64,000 nucleotides of DNA from [Phialemoniopsis] sp. UDSM-2020 (taxonomy: Eukaryota; Ascomycota; Sordariomycetes; Thyridiales; Thyridiaceae): positions 3,534,001 to 3,598,000 of the forward strand of contig JAEILZ010000005.1 of the NCBI GenBank assembly GCA_018873225.1, read 5' to 3'. Shown piece after piece: positions 9,415-21,685 of the stretch. The translations under genes and the position numbers were made by a program. The notes beneath the pieces are model-generated. The model made no database searches. It saw only the letters and a program-made list of their open reading frames with translations, and had not been told where the DNA came from. The stretch's first letter is position 1; every line of letters begins with the position of its first letter.

Positions 9415-12400
9415 CTGAATCAAGATATCATGGCTCCGTGTCAACAATGAGATCATGTCGAGTTATTGTGCAGCCTAGCAAAGTAATACACTAGGTCCTT
9501 TTAAGTTCTTAATTTGGCTCTACTGGGTATGAAAGATCATGAACCTCACATCCTGGCCTGATCCAGTGCGGGACCAATGGGACCAAGGATTAAAGGTCGG
9601 ACGGGGGTCGCGGCTATGCTAGGTATTGCTTTACCTGAGGACGAGATCTGACTATGGCGCCCGAATCGGTCCCGAAATGCTGGGGTGCGTCACGGGGACC
9701 CATGGTGTCACTGGTCGTTTTCCATGACCATGCGATCAAGGACTGTCTAGGGCCTCATCAAGGACTGTGCTTCCCAGAGACCTGGATACACAAGCGCCGG
9801 CGACATTATTATTGGCTACCCAGCGATTGGGGTTCCCTTTTTGGGGGCGCTTCTGGGCACTTCTGGTGAACTTGCAGGGGTCACCCACTTCCTTCGCTCC
9901 ATGTTCCTTCTAGGCCGCAGAATTAATCAATTGACGATTTGCCAATGCGCTTAACTGCCGCCTGAAAGTGGTGGGGTGACAGGGCTGGCCTTGCTGTCAG
10001 CTCTGGGACTGGGGTCGCTAGCTTAGCTGCTGTGGGTTTCACCGTGGAAGAGCTGGAAAGCTCTCACCACGGCGCAGGGCAGGGCTTTGTTTTGCTGACA
10101 ATTGGGTTCGTTTAAAACCCGAGGAGAAGGTCATGGATGACTTTGGTACTGAGCATTGCTGGCTTCTGCGCCTCGCAAAATATGACCAGTCTGGAATCTT
10201 CAGCTGTGGTGGTACCGCGCTCGAGCCAACTGTTTCATGTTATTGGGGGCGCTTCCGGCGTAACGGCGCCCGATTTAGACGCTCAATGCCACCTTGTCAG
10301 CACTATAATCTCTGACAGGCCAGATGAGCCTCCCCTCAGGCAGAAAGGTAAACAGAAGATGACACCAGACGGAGCGATCATATTCTGCAAAATACACAAA
10401 AGGGCGCCTATATCTCCTCCTGGAAGGTTCTTCGTCTCTATTTTCAGTGCTTGTCACCAGGCAACAAAGCTTTGGTGCTGGGACTCATTGGCAAAACCGG
10501 CCATCGGCCCCCAAGTGCCACAATGGCTGAAGCGGGATAGCCTCATATCACGCGACGGGCGCCGATACTCGAGGTTCGGCACTGCTGTCATCTTTGCGGC
10601 CGCCCGTGGCCTCACCTGTCCATTGTCAATATGACTCAGGATCGGCGAACCGGCCTTGATACCGGGAAGACTTCTACAACGGCACACTCCATCGCCGAGA
10701 ACTTGCTCAATGTGAACACCGAGACGCAAATGACGGCAAGGCAGATTCTGTGAATCACACGGGACGCTTCATTTGATTTTGTATTGGACAATATCAAGAA
10801 TGAGTAGGCAGCTTTGACTTCCGGTCTTTGTCGATGCCAAATGCAGTCATGTTAAGTCCGGAACGCGGGGTACTTTGCTTTGGAAAGCTCTCGAACATGC
10901 TCGAATGATAGGCGGCCTCTGGACAACTACTCTTGCCAGATAATTTTCAGATACTTGACGACCCCAGCCGTTCCGTGAAGTCGTCGTCGGCGGCTGGTGA
11001 TCCGGAACCATATCATTCGTACCCAAGTACCCGGGTCCGGCGGAGCTGGAATAAGGACAAATGCAAGACAAGTTTTCTCCCTGGGGGTTAACTAGGTTCC
11101 TTTTAGATGACTGAACAGCTTCAAAACGTGCAGCATGCGATGATCATTGCTGCTTCATACGGTTGAGAAAAGCTTCTCGAATTGACGAGTAAGACACGGG
11201 CTGCTAGGTGAAGATCACCTCTCATCTATGACCACAACACCCCACACTGTTGTCTCAAGTACCCAGGGCATTGGTCCCAGCACTACCGACGCAGCAGAAC
11301 ATACACGCTGACCGGAGCATATTTCATTTCTGGTTAGAAGCATGACCGCGGCTCTCTCCGTGTGATGTGCGACATGCAAACAGCTGAAGAACTCTTCGCG
11401 ACTCGTAGTCTGCAACAGGACAGATAAGGCTATCTTGGTGTTAGGCCTGATTGACATTCAAGTCGTATATGACAATGACAAAGCATGTCAGTGTCTCGAT
11501 GGCCGAGTCGAGAAGCTCTACTTGGATTCGAGCAGACCGCGTGTCGGGAGTCTGTCATGGTAGATATGTCTAGATGTCCCCCAGATTCGGGACTTCTAAC
11601 GTGTACGGGTATGAGTCCCGCAGGGTCCCTGACTCTGCATCGGAATGCCAGTCCCCCGGGAGCTGTCAGCCCCGGCGGTAGCACGAGGCTTGCGAGGCGC
11701 CGTCTGTAAACGTCATCGTCTCGGGGCTCTCTGGCGCATCAGGCGTACTGCCAGTTGCTCGGCCATGCACGAAGGGACCCTTGAACTAGTCCTTGAAAGG
11801 CTTACTGGATTTTCAAACCTTAAAAAAGCAGGCGCCAGAACGTTACCAAGATACGCCGTGGGGAATCTAACCTGACTCGAGACTCGTGGAAGAGTGGGGA
11901 CTCTTCATCACAGAGCATTCCAGCCACGGTGGGATACTACACTTGCACGTCAAGCTGCAGGCAGTGATTTGTGTGCATTGTGGCCAGTTCTTCAACGCCA
12001 AGCGGCTACGTGTAGTAGGGTTGATGGCACAATGGATGGCACAATGCTATCTTTGGACGAAGCTAAGGAGTCCTTCTGGCCTTACCCAGCCGATAATGCT
12101 CAAAAGTCGCTGGGCGTAGTAAATCTCGCTCGTAGGATATTCGGCTCCTTTGTCTGGCCTTGTTACTTCGTACAAATTGTCAATGTTTTCCATTCCAGGG
12201 TTCACGGAGGCGCCGCCTCATCGCATGGCTTGTCCCGAAGCGGACAGGGACTCCGGGGAGGCACAACTCTACCCACTGTGACCGAACCGAGGCTTCTCCG
12301 ATGCTTGGGAACTGAGGACTAGCGACCATCTACCCACGTTCTAGTGTAACCACTAACCGCCATCACGAGTCATCAAGCGGCGCTGACGTCTACGTGGTCC

Positions 12401-12742
12401 GACGGACGGCGCACCGCCTGACATTGATTCGGTCCCAGGGGCCCGGGGCTAGTGCACTCAACATTCCATTCCAATACAATACCATGTTCGCCCCTGACCC
12501 AACCGCACTTCCCGTACTACCATGGGCATTTCGCGTTCTGATATTTTCGACGTCAATTTTCAGTCAAACACCGTCCGCGTACTACTTCACCTCAAAGAAC
12601 GATCACCATCAGCAGCAAGCAAGTGTTGTTGGCTTAGAGCGATTGGAGACATTTCCATCGAGTGTCACTTATGCATCCTTAGCGACCAGTCACAACAGAG
12701 CTCATCCGATAGCCGTGGCTATCGAGGCTCAAAGTTGTAGCC
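9415..12742. other. 3.3-kb gene desert
   Basis: No frame here shows homology or a plausible exon chain. Several 60-165-codon frames occur on both strands but overlap one another and have poor codon character. I see no terminal inverted repeats, transposase motifs or tandem repeats. The stretch holds the upstream region of the receptor gene and perhaps decayed sequence. Confidence 0.4.
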
Positions 12743-14453
12743 ATGTCGTCTGATGACCCTGCCAGTCTCCAAGCCCCTGTCGAAATCAACGACCATATGC
12801 TTCCACCAGAGTCCAACACCTTGATAGGACTACCGCCTGTTCTTTCACACGGCTTGGTGAGCGTCACGCTCGTCGCGGGACTCTCGCTCGTATCCTGCAC
12901 GGCTCTCTTCATCAATCTCACATACAAGCTCATACGATGGCACATCCGCGTAAAACACCCTGCGAACAGGGACAGAAGGAACTCGTCATACCAGAGCACG
13001 GACTTCACTCTCGGTCTAGCAGCCCGGCATTTCCATCGCAAGGGCTCGCGAGGCAGCGGCAGGGATCTCGAGAGCGGAAAGCAGAAGCCGGAGCCGCAGC
13101 TGAACCAGTTCATCCTGCTGATATACAACCTCATGCTAGCCGACATGCATCAAGGTCTAGCCTTTTTCTTCAACGCGGTATGGCTGGCAAAGGACTCTAT
13201 TGTCGTGGGTTCGGGGACTTGCTTCGCACAGGGCTGGTTCGTGTCGACCGGCGATCTGGCGGCGAGTCTATGCGTGCTCAACATCGCCATCCACAACTAC
13301 TGCGTTGTCGCGCTGGGGTGGAAGCCGCCACAGTGGATGATCGTTACTGCTAACATCTTGGTCTGGGTGGTTGACTACGGCTTGGCTGGCCTTGGTATCG
13401 CCATCACGAGGAATGGCCAGGCGTACGGCGGGTTTTACGTTCGCGCTGGAGCATGGGTATGTTTCCGCACTCCCTAATGACTCTCGGGTTGCTGCTAACA
13501 AAGTTTCAATGCAGTGCTGGATGAATGTGCACTACCAAACACTCCGGCTCACTATTCATTATCTCTACATCTTCATGTCGCTTGTCATCACCACCATTCT
13601 GTACATCCTCATCTTCTTTTCGCTTCGGCAACAAAAGATCGACGACACCAGCACAATCTCAGGCGGGAGCACACGAGGCATGGCCGAGAACGACGCAACG
13701 TCGGCCGAGTTGCCACGAGGCGGAGTCTTGGCCGCGGGACTGCACGAGGGTCGTCAGCTGCAAGAGGCGATCAGGACTCAGGGCCGCCGCCACGCCTTCC
13801 TCCTCTACCCCATCATCTACGTCCTCTGCACCCTGCCCCTGGCCATCGGGCGCATCGCCACCATGGCCGGGTACACCGTGCCCCTCGAGGTATTCTGCGT
13901 GGTGGGGACGCTCATCAGCAGCAACGGCTGGCTCGATGTCCTCCTGTGGGGCGTCACGCGGCGCAGCATCGTCTTTGGCGACGTGGGCACCTCGGAAAAC
14001 CTCGGACTCGAGGGCTTCTCGTTTATGCGCACCCCGGCCAACCGCCGGTACGGCAACATGGTCTGGGTCGAAGGAGCGGGCGGGAGGGCCAGCCGGGAGC
14101 AAGGGTTTCGCGCGTGGGCGGGCTACCACGAGGACGACAAGGGGCTCTTCTGGCAGCGGTCTGTCAGGAGCGTGCGCAGGGCGATGGGGCTGAGGTGTCC
14201 GTGCCCGAGGAAGGGCAAGGAGGTGGGCCGGCTGGACCGGCGGAATACTGGCTGGAACGGGTTCATGAGCCAGGAGTCGCTAGACCGCGGACTCCGGGGC
14301 GAGGGTCGCCTGGCCATCCGGATGGAGCGCGTGACGCAGGTGGTGATCGAGGTGGACCCGCTTGCGAAAGAGAGATGGCCAGAGCCGAGTCTGCGGTCGG
14401 TCAAGAGCAATCACGAATATGAGAACATGCCGGACCTGCCGCCGATAACATGA
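12743..14453 (+). CDS. G-protein-coupled receptor, Git3/cAMP-receptor-like
   Basis: A 550-aa integral membrane protein in two exons, 12743-13456 and 13515-14453. The GTATGT..GCAG intron has a GCTAAC branch site and joins RAGAW to CWMNVHY. TM1 is at about residues 32-62 (LVSVTLVAGLSLVSCTALFI), followed by a long basic loop, then TMs around LNQFILLIYNLMLADMHQG, ASLCVLNIAIHNYCVVALGW, WMIVTANILVWVVDYGLAG and IHYLYIFMSLVITTILYIL. After a Ser/Thr-rich third cytoplasmic loop come HAFLLYPIIYVLCTLPLAIG and VVGTLISSNGWLDVLLWGV. This order and the WLDVLLWG end match fungal Git3/GPR1-like receptors that signal through G-alpha to cAMP. The 150-residue cytosolic tail contains a CPCP motif, possibly palmitoylated. 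The ligand is unknown; carbon or nutrient sensing is the family expectation. Confidence 0.82.
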
Positions 14454-14877
14454 GGACACGACTAGACATTGAATTTGGGCAATAGAGCAAACTTTGGGAG
14501 TCAGGCGTGGATTGTTTGTACGGGATGACGCGACGGCGTTCGTGTCGCATATACCCTCCTAGCATTGCATAGGTGTGAATCATAGACATAATACACAGAC
14601 TCGAGTCGATCAAATGACAAACATCACCGACATATCAAGTGACTGTCCTCGGGTTAGAGAGTCATCGATCACAGATGAATAGACTGACATAAATTACGTC
14701 GCAGTGATCACTTACAATGTCCGTGTCCTAGTGATGGCTTTGCCTCAGTCCGTTGCTGCACTTGCGACCATGTATAAATAGGTGCTCAAATCCTCTGTTG
14801 GCAGAAGTTTTCGAGAATCCTACAACCAACTTTTACCGGCGACCCATAAATGCGTTTGGAATTTACCTATCTCAAAT
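14454..14877. promoter_or_regulatory. Upstream region of the secreted-protein gene, with TATA box
   Basis: 424 bp without a gene. TATAAATA at 14773-14780 lies about 100 bp before the ATG of the next gene and is a strong core-promoter candidate. Confidence 0.5.
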
Positions 14878-15520
14878 ATGAAGCTCATCCATACCTTGAA
14901 CTTGGCTTTCGCCATCCTTGCGACCCTGATCCTGGGAGTCGTTGCGGATGATGTGCAGCATCCTGAACCTCGCAACGCCGACCTCTCCGCTTCGAACTCC
15001 GATAACACACCTAGAGAGCTGAACGACCGCACATTCCCGCCAGACAGCTTTGAGAATGTCTGGATGTCTTGGAAAGAGAAGCCCATGATCCGGTGCCAGA
15101 GGCACACTATGCAGCCTTCTGGAGGTGTTCCGATGCCCGAGAAAGCCGACTGCGAGGAACTCGTGCGGCGGAGCAACAATACTAATGGCTACTGGTTCCT
15201 TTCGACCTGGGATGACCAACTACACAACGTCACTTCGTACGGTACTTGCCAGCTGGCGGTGAGGAGGATGAACATGGAGCATGGGAGATACAGCCCGGCC
15301 ATGTAAGTATATCTTGCCCTTCAACAGAGTAAGAAAAGTTCGGGTAGCTAACTTGATTTTGGAAAACAGAATCGGAAACATTGATGTTGTGAGGCTTGTC
15401 ACTGAGACGATTGACAAGTTTTTCGACCCTCTTGTGCCGACTACTTGCGGCAGCAACGGCGTACTTGAGTGCGCAGAGCTATGGAACGCGACCTTGGACT
15501 ACCGGGTCATGAGGGTCTGA
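14878..15520 (+). CDS. Secreted Cys-containing protein, Hce2/Ecp2-like candidate effector
   Basis: A 191-aa protein in two exons, 14878-15302 and 15370-15520 (GTAAGT..ACAG; the join gives SPAIIGNIDVVRL). Residues 1-23 are a clean signal peptide (MKLIHTLNLAFAILATLILG then VVA). The mature part has five cysteines (RCQRH, ADCEEL, YGTCQL, TTCGSN and LECAEL) and two N-glycosylation sequons. The pattern of Cys, then YGTCQLAV, then IGNIDVVRLVTETIDKF resembles the Hce2 domain of Ecp2-type secreted fungal proteins, which often act outside the cell at a host or competitor interface. The similarity is by eye. An upstream in-frame ATG at 14782 was rejected because it would bury the signal peptide. Expression probably depends on the TATA box at 14773. 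Confidence 0.72.
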
Positions 15521-15743
15521 CTGCCCTCATGTTCTCTTGAAATATAGCATAATTAATACAGTTTTGGTACCATGATGATATTCATCGGTCATTGATGCAT
15601 CGTGACACTGCTCCGTTAGTTGTTGGCCCACTGCCATGCAGGAGATGCCCTGCGTGCGAAAATGAGTAATGGCGATACATTTGATCATTAGACGTGATGG
15701 CGATGTGTTTGTGGTTTTGTGAAAACACTCATGCTTAACTAAT

Positions 15744-16748
15744 CTAGACTGTATACACCCCAGTCGGCCGGGCATGATATCCTCGTTTCCCGACGCGCAG
15801 ACTCAAATCACTCCTCCACTCCTCCCCATTCTCTAACCGCTTGATAGCTTCACTAAAGGTATACTTCGGCTGCCACCCGAGCTCCCTCATAGCCTTAGAC
15901 GAGTCGTACACACGATCAATACGGCTCAAGAACTTCCAATTCTTGCTCGCAAACACGCCCTCGCAAGCCGGCACAGCCTCCTTCATCACGGCCCCGGCAT
16001 CCGCATCCAGCCTCCTAAGCACATCTTCGTCCCTGGCAAACGGCGTAGGCCCGCTGACAATGTACTTCCCCCACCGGATCTCGGGCGCCTTTTCCATCGC
16101 GCACACGCACGCGCTCACCACGTCGGCGATATCGACCCGCCGGTACGCCAGCTCGCAGACCTTGAGGTTCTCGTCGGCCATGGCGGCCCTGCGCCCCTCA
16201 TCGTCGTCCTGCTCGGGGAAGAACCGGCTCGTCCGCAGCACCAGGACCGACATGCCGGTCTGCTTCTGGACAAGCCAGCACAGGTCCTCGGCCGCGGTCT
16301 TGGTGATGCCGTAGATGTTCTTGGGCCGCGGGACGACGTCCTCGTCGATCCAGGCCGCGGGCTCGCCGGCGCCCGGGCTCAGCGCGGATCCGAAGGCCGA
16401 GGTCGTGCTGATGAAGATGAATGACTTGATGTTGCTGTTGCGGTCGGCTGATTCTTGCAGCAGCGTGAGCGTGCCCGAGATGTTGGTCTCGACAAAGTCG
16501 TGCTTGGTGTGCGAGCCGACGTGCGGCTTGTGCAGGGTTGCGGCGTGGATGACGTGCCGGAGGGACGGATTCTCTTTAAATATCCGGGACACGAGATTAG
16601 TATCTGTAATGGATCCGACGTAAGTCGTTGTTTCACTTGACTTTATATCGAGGCCGATGGGGGTGTATCCTAGGTCGGGCAAGGCGTACATTAGGGCCGC
16701 GCCCAGATGGCCAGACGATCCGGTAACCAATACATCAGGACTACTCAT
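15744..16748 (-). CDS. NAD-dependent epimerase/dehydratase, extended SDR
   Basis: A single-exon 334-aa enzyme. VTGSSGHLG at residues 8-16 is the NAD-binding TGxxGxxG motif. HVIHAATLHKPHVG follows the fourth strand. Y146 and K150 in YGITK are the catalytic YxxxK pair, with the preceding serine in FISTTSAFG. Its length equals that of UDP-sugar epimerase and NAD-dependent epimerase family members. The C-terminal half (GWQPKYTFSEAI) resembles nucleotide-sugar epimerases. It is likely cytosolic. The start was set at the ATG at 16748; an upstream frame begins only with GTG. Its substrate is unknown, and the neighbours give no pathway. Confidence 0.82.
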   Translation of the reverse strand: MSSPDVLVTGSSGHLGAALMYALPDLGYTPIGLDIKSSETTTYVGSITDTNLVSRIFKENPSLRHVIHAATLHKPHVGSHTKHDFVETNISGTLTLLQESADRNSNIKSFIFISTTSAFGSALSPGAGEPAAWIDEDVVPRPKNIYGITKTAAEDLCWLVQKQTGMSVLVLRTSRFFPEQDDDEGRRAAMADENLKVCELAYRRVDIADVVSACVCAMEKAPEIRWGKYIVSGPTPFARDEDVLRRLDADAGAVMKEAVPACEGVFASKNWKFLSRIDRVYDSSKAMRELGWQPKYTFSEAIKRLENGEEWRSDLSLRVGKRGYHARPTGVYTV

Positions 16749-16766
16749 CGTGTGGAGGCTTCTCAC

Positions 16767-17611
16767 TTTCGGTATTGATATCTCAACATGTAGTATGAGG
16801 AGAAAGACTTCTCATGAATCGTGATACTGGAGAAAGGTCATACAAATGAGTCACCCAGGGTGTGGAAAATCTACGTGGTGCAGCCATGTGAGGGGTCGCA
16901 TTTTCAGCTGTCACCCACGCATGCCAAGTCTGCCGCTGCAAGCCGACATGCGTACTCTCGGCGAACAATGTAGGTCAAGCAGTCAACGCAAGATGATCGG
17001 AGATGTCAAAGACACAGCGGTGTGTCAAGCACTCTTGTATATCCCCGACCATTGCCATTGCGATAGGTGCGACCTTCCTCCGAGTTTCTTGCCACGACGC
17101 CCTGGGGAATACTGGCACGAAGGTACTGGGTTCCTGAAGTGCAAAACGTGCACCCACGACCATTGCGCATGGTGTGGTAGTTCCCAGGGGCTAGAAGCAC
17201 TGACGGCCATGCTTCGGAGTCTTTTTCAAAGACAGTCTTGGTGAACCTGCCACATCCACGCAGAGAGCCTCATGGCCGAGACATGCGTCTACGTCAACAC
17301 GAGACCACCAGACACGCCTGTTGTTGTGCCTCGGCAGTTCTGCCAACCTCGAACCTGCAGTCCAACCAGCACATCGTAACACATCTGTCGATCCAGTCCG
17401 ATGAACTTGTATTATCTAAGATGCAATCATGTATATAAGTAGAACAAGATTCACTCGTTACGCCGTGTCCCATGCCAGGTAACGCCAAGCCGAGATGGAT
17501 GTCACGGCTACACACACAGGGTATCACTGTACACAATCCCATCACTCGTTGTCCATCGCCGTCCAACCATCCCACTTTCCCTCCTTTCCCGTTTCAAGTT
17601 TTTCTCTCCTC
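16767..17611. other. Intergenic region
   Basis: 850 bp. A 132-codon plus-strand frame (16846-17244) contains CHCDRC and CKTCTHDHCAWC but no recognisable domain, so I did not call it. Nothing else is supported. Confidence 0.4.
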
Positions 17612-19566
17612 TCACCTGGCCTCGGCCGCCTCCGCGACCGCCTCCTCGTCCCGCTGCCGTGCAACGACGGCGGGCTCCTCCTTCTTGGCCTTTTGGCTCC
17701 CGAGGACACCCGACCCGCGGAACGCGACGACCGCGACGACGACGGGCAGCGCGCCGACGGCAAAGTTGAACCACGACGCGATGCGCAGGCCCTTGAGCGA
17801 GGGCTCGTCCCACGGCAGGACGGGCCCGACCTGCTCGACGCTGACGCCCCGCGCACTAGCCATGACGGACGTCTGGATCGCGGTCGCGATAGCGAGGCCG
17901 ATGGCGCGCCCGACCTGGCCCACGGCGTTGACGAGCGCGCCGCCGAGGGCCTGGTCGGATTGCGGCAGGGCCTGCGACGTGAAGAGGGTCAGGGAGGGCC
18001 AGGCGGTGTCGACGCCCATGACGGAGAGGGACATGGCTTCGAGGCCGTAGGCCCAGTAGCTCGTGGTGCTCGGGATGGGGATGGCGAAGAGCAGGTTGCA
18101 GAGGGCGATGCAGAGGGAGCCGAAGAGCAGGAGGATCCAGGTCGGGACGCGGTGCAGCAGGTGCGCGACGACAAAGGACGTGGCGACGCCGACGACGCCC
18201 GTCGGTATGAAGCGCAGGGTGGTCTGCAGGGCGCCGAGCCCCTGGTAGGACTGGTAGAAGTAGGTCGCGTAGATCATGAAGCCGTTGAAGGACGAGAAGG
18301 AAAACGCCATGATGAGCATGGCGGCGCTAAACTTCTTGCTGTGGAACATGGAGACCTTCATGAGCGGGGCGCGCCGGCCGCGGTTCTCGAGGCGGCGCTG
18401 CCAGAGGACGAAGAGGGCGATGAGGACGACCGATATGACGATGACGACGGGGATCCAGGGCGTGGCCCAGCCGACGACGTTGCCCTCGGTCAGGGCGAAG
18501 AGCAGGCCGAAGAGGCCGAGGGTGACGAGCACGGCGCCGACCCAGTCGACGGTCAGCTTGGCCTTGACGCCCTCGTTGTGCAGCGTGTTCTTGGCGGGCG
18601 GGATGACCCAGACGCCAACGAGGGCGGCGATGCCGGACAGGATGGCCATAACGCCAAAGACCCATTTCCACGAGCCGTAGGAGGCGATGAAGCCGGCGAG
18701 CAGGTTGCCGAGGATCGATCCCAGAGGGGCACCAGCGCCTGTGAGATGGTTAGGGGAGATGAAAGGAGAAGGTCATAGCTGTGGGGAGGTATCTCACCAT
18801 AGGTAGCGAATGCAAAGTTCTTAGCTTTGCCGGGCGGAAACGTAACGCCTAGAATTCCGAGTGCTGTTGGCACGTTCGCTGCGGCGCCCTGAGTGAAACC
18901 GGTCAGCATGCGCTCACTTAGCCTGTGAGGACTAGGAAGAAGTGTCACTTACAAAGCCCGCGAGGCCTCTCAAGAGGTCAAATGCAATCTCATTCGGGAC
19001 AAAGGGCGTGATGATGGTGGCGATGGCGACTCCGACCGAGCCCCAGACAAAAATCCTCTTCTTGCCGTACAGGTCGGCAATCCTACCCCACAGCAGCAGG
19101 AAGCAGCCAAAGGCCAGCGAGTACGCCGAGACAATCCATTGCAGACGGCTGTCCGGGATGCTGAGCTCCTTGCCAATGGTGGGAAGGATAATGACCACGG
19201 ACTGGACCGAGAATGTCTGTTTGCAAGGTCAGTAAAGCTGCGAGCGAATGGATGACGGCATCTTAAAGCACCCACGTTGTTAAAGGCTGCGCCAGTCACC
19301 GTCGCCACGAGCGCAATACACCGGGCCTTGGAATAAGGTAATGAGGTGCTGGCATGAGATGCGACTTGTTCTATTGCGTCTCCGTCTCCGTCGTCGTCTC
19401 TGTTGTTGCGATTTGCACCGCCGCTCCGTGTGCTTGCCGTCTCGATTGATTGATCCGATCTCGGCACCACTGCCTTCTCAGCGAGGTCCTGACCACTCGC
19501 GCCGCCCAATCCTCTCGCGCTCAAGCCAGCCTCCTCCGTCTTCTCATTCACAATCTCGTGCGACAT
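17612..19566 (-). CDS. MFS drug:H+ antiporter, DHA2 (14-TM), ATR1/AMF1-like
   Basis: A 590-aa transporter from four exons: 19276-19566, 18953-19216, 18798-18888 and 17612-18738. The three GT-AG introns keep phase and restore GAAFNNTFSVQSVVI, RGLAGFGAAANVP and ATYGAGAPLGSIL. Residues 1-80 form a charged, Asp/Gly/Asn-rich cytosolic head. Motif A-like GRIADLYGKKR follows TM2 and motif C-like GAGAPLGSILG lies in TM5; GSWKWVFGV follows. Fourteen helices are expected. Closest by eye are yeast Atr1/Amf1-type DHA2 exporters (aminotriazole, boron, ammonium). It probably exports toxic small molecules at the plasma membrane. A 427-codon frame on the opposite strand is a high-GC shadow. No biosynthetic gene is adjacent. 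Confidence 0.87.
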
Positions 19567-21397
19567 GTTCTCAAACGGAATACCGCACAGATGACCAGTG
19601 TATTTCCCACGACTTCATTGCATGAGGAAGTCGTCCGATGAGTCGTAGAAAATGGAAAAAATAAATGCGGGCCACCGGGGAGTGTCAAATAGGTAGCATG
19701 GATAGTGGAGTTGGGCCTACTCCATGACGCTAGATCCCAAGAGGCACACTCGCCATCGCCACTAAGTATTGGGGCATGTTTGGAGAGAGGTCCATCCATC
19801 TCCGGGTGTTGGTGGTGCTGGGTGATCTTTGTGGGGTTCGAGGACCCGGGCGGCACATCGCATCCGTGGTCTCTGCCGCTTCCGAACGATTGCAGGCCCT
19901 GTGGACCAGTTGGAATGTCTGCTGGCCGTCGCTGTCTTTGTGGGTGTGTGTTGCTCGAGAAACAACGGTAGTTGGGGCGCCCAGTACGGCCGTCACTCTG
20001 GTTCCTTTGTGCAACGAATCCCCTGCTCTGCTCATCTCGGCACGCGTACTGGGCGAGAACTTGCTCAGAGACAAACAGCTCTTGCGCCCGTTGCGGCGCG
20101 ATTCGCGACGCATATCTTGGGAAATACGAGTTCGTCCATGAGTTCGGGATGCTTGGGGCAGGGGAAAAACCAGTGGTGCCCTACAGCGCTTTGCATGCCG
20201 GCTCTGGTCCCGGGAGGCTTGGCGCGTTCTGGCCCCACACCGAGCGCCGAGATGGTCTCGGAGCAAGACATGTCAATGGGGGGAAACGGTCTGCAGGTGC
20301 CAGCCTGGTAAGCGACGGACCCATGCTTTTCGGAACCGTACTGCGGAATCCGTTGGCTCGGTTTTATGACCTGTCGGCGCCCGAGATCTTTATCGCTTCC
20401 TGAAAGCGGCCGAGACCGCAGCATTTAGATGAGGCATTCAGCTCACCTGTCGACTGCCGTTGGCGGGTCTCATTGCTGAGAGCAGTCGATTGAGTGTAAA
20501 AAGCTTGCGCATGCAGCGTTGCGGGCAGTTGTTTGCTGGCACATGTCAGTGGAGGCCTTTGCTTGCCAACTGCCAACAGGCTGTGACTCTCAACAGTTAG
20601 CGATTGCCAAAACAAACAAAGAGGGCCCGCGTCTTCTAACTACCAAGTGACGTACTACCCATGTTTGCCGTTGGTGACTCGATTAACCAATACTGAATCA
20701 AAGGCTAATGAAGTGTTTGGAAGCAGGTCCTCTGAATCACTACTGTTTTCATGATTCTTCTGAAGGGGACTGCTGCAGCTTGAGGTCCTCAGGATGCCTT
20801 CAAATGTATTCGAGGCAATTTTTTGTTATGGCTTTACATGCAGATACCGAGGCCTTTGTGCTTGTCTGGCAATTTCGATCTCGCTCGGTGGATTGCGGAT
20901 GAATGGATAGAGCAACAGCAGAGAACCATCTGCATCTGCTGGCCGGCTTCCCTCTCTGGATTGACCCTCTTCTGTCTAGGACTGGCTATAGTTGTCAAGG
21001 CACCAAGTATGTTTCATATGGTTTTGCAGCAGTCCATGTGTGCGTCACTTTGCTCTCAAGATGCAGCGCAGTAGCAAGTCGCCAGAAGGGTACTGTCACT
21101 ACCTATGGTGCAATCGAGTCGTTAAGCTATGAGTGACGAAGTTGAACAACTTTAGCCACTTCCAATTTGGTATAATATGTTTGCTGATTTAAAGTCACTC
21201 CAAGCTTACAAAATTTGAAAAGCTCAATTTGTTGCTTGTGCTCAGGTCACCAGACAGTCACACAAAAACATCATCTGTCGCGCAATCCAATACAACACTG
21301 TACACGTTTCCCTGCAAACCTTCTCTTCGAAGTAATGTTAGTCCCGGTATCCATGTCCCAAATGCTCTATTCTGACCATAGCTACAGTAGCCTAACA
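19567..21397. other. Intergenic region
   Basis: 1.8 kb. GC-rich overlapping frames on both strands between 19700 and 20420 mirror one another and have no homology or introns. 20640-21340 is AT-richer. No repeat or mobile element is recognised. Confidence 0.4.
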
Positions 21398-21685
21398 ATG
21401 TCCGGCGAACCGCTCAACCCAATGGCATCTGAGTGGACCAGTGCCCAGGTGCTGGCAGGCGACAAAGCTGTCGAACCGATACCTCCGCCCCCAATACCGA
21501 CGAAGTTGTCCGCCACTGCTTCCGACTTTACACCAGGACTACCGCTACTGAACTTCAAACAATACTCCTTCGCAGAGGCAAACAAAGCCACTGCGCTTGC
21601 TCAGCAACAGATGAAGCAAGACAATGCCAGTGCTACAAAGTCGACTGCCCCAGACAAAGCAAGAGAGAACCGAGCTAGCATCTAG
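21398..21685 (+). CDS. Possible small hypothetical protein, 95 aa
   Basis: A frame beginning MSGEPLNPMASEWTSAQ and ending DKARENRASI. It has a Pro-rich middle (PIPPPPIPT) and an Ala/Gln/Lys helical end, and no signal peptide or domain. Two earlier in-frame ATGs (about 21335 and 21353) are possible. It has biased, protein-like composition but no recognised family, so it may be a real small gene or chance. Confidence 0.35.
   Translation: MSGEPLNPMASEWTSAQVLAGDKAVEPIPPPPIPTKLSATASDFTPGLPLLNFKQYSFAEANKATALAQQQMKQDNASATKSTAPDKARENRASI

Noticed and set aside
12394..12753. 119-codon frame upstream of the receptor
   Set aside because: It overlaps the receptor's start in another frame and has no domain or codon support.
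13514..14422. 302-codon frame over the receptor's second exon
   Set aside because: Same-strand, shifted frame with His/Arg/Gly-rich content; the receptor frame carries the membrane helices.
16846..17244. Cys-rich 132-codon frame resembling a zinc-binding protein
   Set aside because: Cysteine spacing does not match a known finger, the frame starts in non-coding-looking sequence and no intron chain supports it.
17495..18778. 427-codon open frame on the plus strand
   Set aside because: It is antisense to the DHA2 transporter exon 4; high GC leaves opposite frames open, and its Asp/Gly/Arg-rich product is a shadow composition.
19730..20266. Overlapping frames on both strands
   Set aside because: Mutually antisense Arg/Ser-rich products without any domain; typical of GC-rich non-coding DNA.
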